Source: JAWVZU01 sp033722075
Lineage (GTDB): Bacteria > Pseudomonadota > Gammaproteobacteria > Xanthomonadales > SZUA-38
NCBI GenBank assembly: GCA_033722075.1
Contig: JAWVZU010000207.1
Location: forward strand, 1 to 7,304
Direction: 5' to 3'
Length of the DNA stretch: 7,304 nt
In this document: positions 5,976 to 7,304 of the stretch, in pieces
Layout of the letters: each line of letters starts with the position of its first letter
Position numbering within the stretch: the first letter of the stretch is position 1
Notes under the pieces: model-generated
Database searches by the model: none
What the model saw: the letters and a program-made list of their open reading frames with translations, nothing else
Told to the model about the DNA's origin: nothing
Position numbers and translations under genes: made by a program

Positions 5976-7304
5976 TCTCCTAGGATCTTGCTCAGCGGTC
6001 GCGGTTTTTCGACGCCGTAGCCCTGAACATAGTCGATGCCGATTTCATCCAGCGCATCGATGATGGCGTCGCTCTCCGCATATTCGGCGATGGTGCGCTT
6101 GCCCAGGAGTCTCGCAGTCTCGTGCATGGTCTTGACCAATCCGTAATCGGAGCGGCTTCGGTCAATTTCCCGCACGAAGGAACCATCGATCTTGAGGAAA
6201 TCGACCGGCAAGTGCTTCAGGTACCCGAAGGAGGACAACCCGGTGCCGAAGTCGTCCAGGGACAGCGAACAGCCCAGATAGCGGAGTTCCCGCAAGACAT
6301 CGGCGCAGCGTGAAAGGTCCGCCATCGCTGCGCTCTCGGTGATCTCCAGGCAGAGCAGGGACGGAGACACCTCGTATTCCTCCAGCTTCTGCCTCAGAAA
6401 TTCGACAAAACGCGGCCGATTGAAAGTTCGCCCCGAGATATTGACGGCCAGCTTGTCGATGCCCTTGCCGCCGGACGCTGCGAGCAGAGCCAGCGTGCGA
6501 TCGATGACGCGCTCGTCCAGCATGTGGATGCGCCCGTAGGCCTCAGCGGCAGGAACAAAATCATCCGGCGGTATGGTGCTGCCGTCGTCGGCCCGTATGC
6601 GGCTCAGCACCTCGTAGTGGGCGCCGGTCTCGTCGGAGGCGTGCAGGGGCTTGATCAGGTGTCCGTGGAGTTCGATTCGATCGGTGTCCAGGGCCTTCTC
6701 AAGTTCCTGGACCTGGGCGACGGCCTTGGAGCGGCGGGACAGGTCCGTGTCATCGACCTCAAAGCTGCGGATCCGGTCGCCCTCCTCCTTGGCAGCATCG
6801 CAGGCCACCTCGAGACGGTTGAAAACGTCCCAGATCGAACTGCTGTCCCGGTTGACCGCCACGACGCCGACGCTCATGGTGACCCGCAGGCGCCGGGTCA
6901 ACCAACCGGTGTTGTGCTCGGCGACGGCCCGCTTGAGCTTGTTGGCCAGTTCGTGGCCGCGGCCCGAGTCGCAGCGTGGCACCAGGATTGCGAAGTCATC
7001 CGGCCCCACGCGGGCGACTTCCGCGTTGTCGGGCAAGACCTGCTTGAGCAACTCGGCCACATTCTGAAGCAGACGATCGCCGGCTTCGTGTCCAGCTGAC
7101 GCGTTGACCACCCGAAACTGGTCGAGATCCGCCAGCATCGCGATGTGCTGGCTGTCGACCAGCTTGCTCTCGCTGACCTTGAGCTTCAGGCGCCGTTCGA
7201 ATTCCTTGCGGTTCAGCAGGCCGGTCAGCTCGTCGTGGGTCGCCTGGTGGGCAATCTGATCGTGCATGCGCTGGACGACGCTCTGCCAGGAGCGGTCCAT
7301 GAGC
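5972..7304 (-). CDS. GGDEF-EAL protein, likely c-di-GMP phosphodiesterase (5' end off-window)
   Basis: The frame is open to the right edge, so the gene probably extends beyond 7304 and its N-terminal sensor or other domain is not visible. Numbering from the Met at 7300: GGDEF domain about 18-180, opening with ATHDELTGLLNR (20-31), metal-type Asp58 in LADLDQF, and a signature that reads GPDDF at 99-103 in place of GGDEF; the RxxD inhibitory site is absent, with Pro90 and Ala93 at those positions. EAL domain about 195-440: YEVLSR with Glu230, NIS with Asn287, LEITE with Glu319, DDFGTG at 349-354, KID with Lys370, AEYAE with Glu406 and Glu409, QGY with Gln426. The metal and catalytic residues expected of an active c-di-GMP phosphodiesterase therefore appear kept, while the cyclase half looks inactive and may only bind GTP as a regulator. 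Its TGA stop lies within the GTGA overlap with thrC. Catalytic activity is inference. Confidence 0.9.
   Translation of the reverse strand, partial: LMDRSWQSVVQRMHDQIAHQATHDELTGLLNRKEFERRLKLKVSESKLVDSQHIAMLADLDQFRVVNASAGHEAGDRLLQNVAELLKQVLPDNAEVARVGPDDFAILVPRCDSGRGHELANKLKRAVAEHNTGWLTRRLRVTMSVGVVAVNRDSSSIWDVFNRLEVACDAAKEEGDRIRSFEVDDTDLSRRSKAVAQVQELEKALDTDRIELHGHLIKPLHASDETGAHYEVLSRIRADDGSTIPPDDFVPAAEAYGRIHMLDERVIDRTLALLAASGGKGIDKLAVNISGRTFNRPRFVEFLRQKLEEYEVSPSLLCLEITESAAMADLSRCADVLRELRYLGCSLSLDDFGTGLSSFGYLKHLPVDFLKIDGSFVREIDRSRSDYGLVKTMHETARLLGKRTIAEYAESDAIIDALDEIGIDYVQGYGVEKPRPLSKILGE
5977..5981 (-). promoter_or_regulatory. Ribosome-binding-like site at the thrC start
   Basis: On the minus strand AGGAG sits inside the last codons of the upstream GGDEF-EAL gene and only one base before the GTG at 5975. 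The match is good but the spacing is shorter than the usual 5-9 bases, and no start codon lies at optimal distance. Coupling to the upstream gene probably helps initiation. Confidence 0.4.

Noticed and set aside
6524..7099. 191-codon plus-strand frame opposite the GGDEF-EAL gene
   Set aside because: Shadow of a gene with clear motifs on the minus strand; no independent evidence.

Overview
The window comes from a GC-rich proteobacterial chromosome, most likely a gammaproteobacterium. The strongest clue is the suhB/trmJ divergent pair at the left edge, an arrangement familiar from that class. Coding density is high and gaps are short (69, 100, 1, 95 and 83 bases). I see no tRNA, rRNA, CRISPR array, insertion sequence, phage gene or long repeat. 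This looks like ordinary core chromosome rather than an island.

Layout. Bases 1-212 (minus) hold the first 70 codons of suhB, an inositol-monophosphatase family protein. Divergent from it, 282-1025 (plus) is trmJ, the tRNA ribose methyltransferase for position 32. Next, 1126-1533 (plus) encodes a small protein with two helix-hairpin-helix halves (DUF4332 type). One base after its stop codon begins 1535-3082 (plus), an M48-family zinc metalloprotease lipoprotein with TPR-like repeats and an extra C-terminal beta-rich domain. Then 3178-4659 (plus) is an MltD-like lytic transglycosylase lipoprotein with a C-terminal LysM domain. An imperfect 13-bp hairpin follows its stop codon and lies between it and the convergent minus-strand genes. 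On that strand a GGDEF-EAL protein (entering from beyond 7304, ending at 5972) overlaps by 4 bases a plant-type threonine synthase, thrC (5975 down to 4743).

How the genes fit together. The two lipoproteins form an envelope-maintenance pair: a periplasmic/outer-membrane protease and a peptidoglycan-cutting enzyme. The small helix-hairpin-helix protein is tightly coupled to the protease gene for reasons not obvious from the sequence. The minus-strand pair joins c-di-GMP signalling to threonine synthesis, probably by co-transcription rather than a shared function.

I find no convincing new system. The points most worth a second look are: loss of the usual zinc-ribbon cysteines and an insertion before the PLP lysine in thrC; a degenerate GGDEF beside an apparently intact EAL catalytic set; the GTGA overlap of these two genes with an oddly close ribosome-binding site; the helix-hairpin-helix/protease coupling; and the beta-rich tail on the protease.
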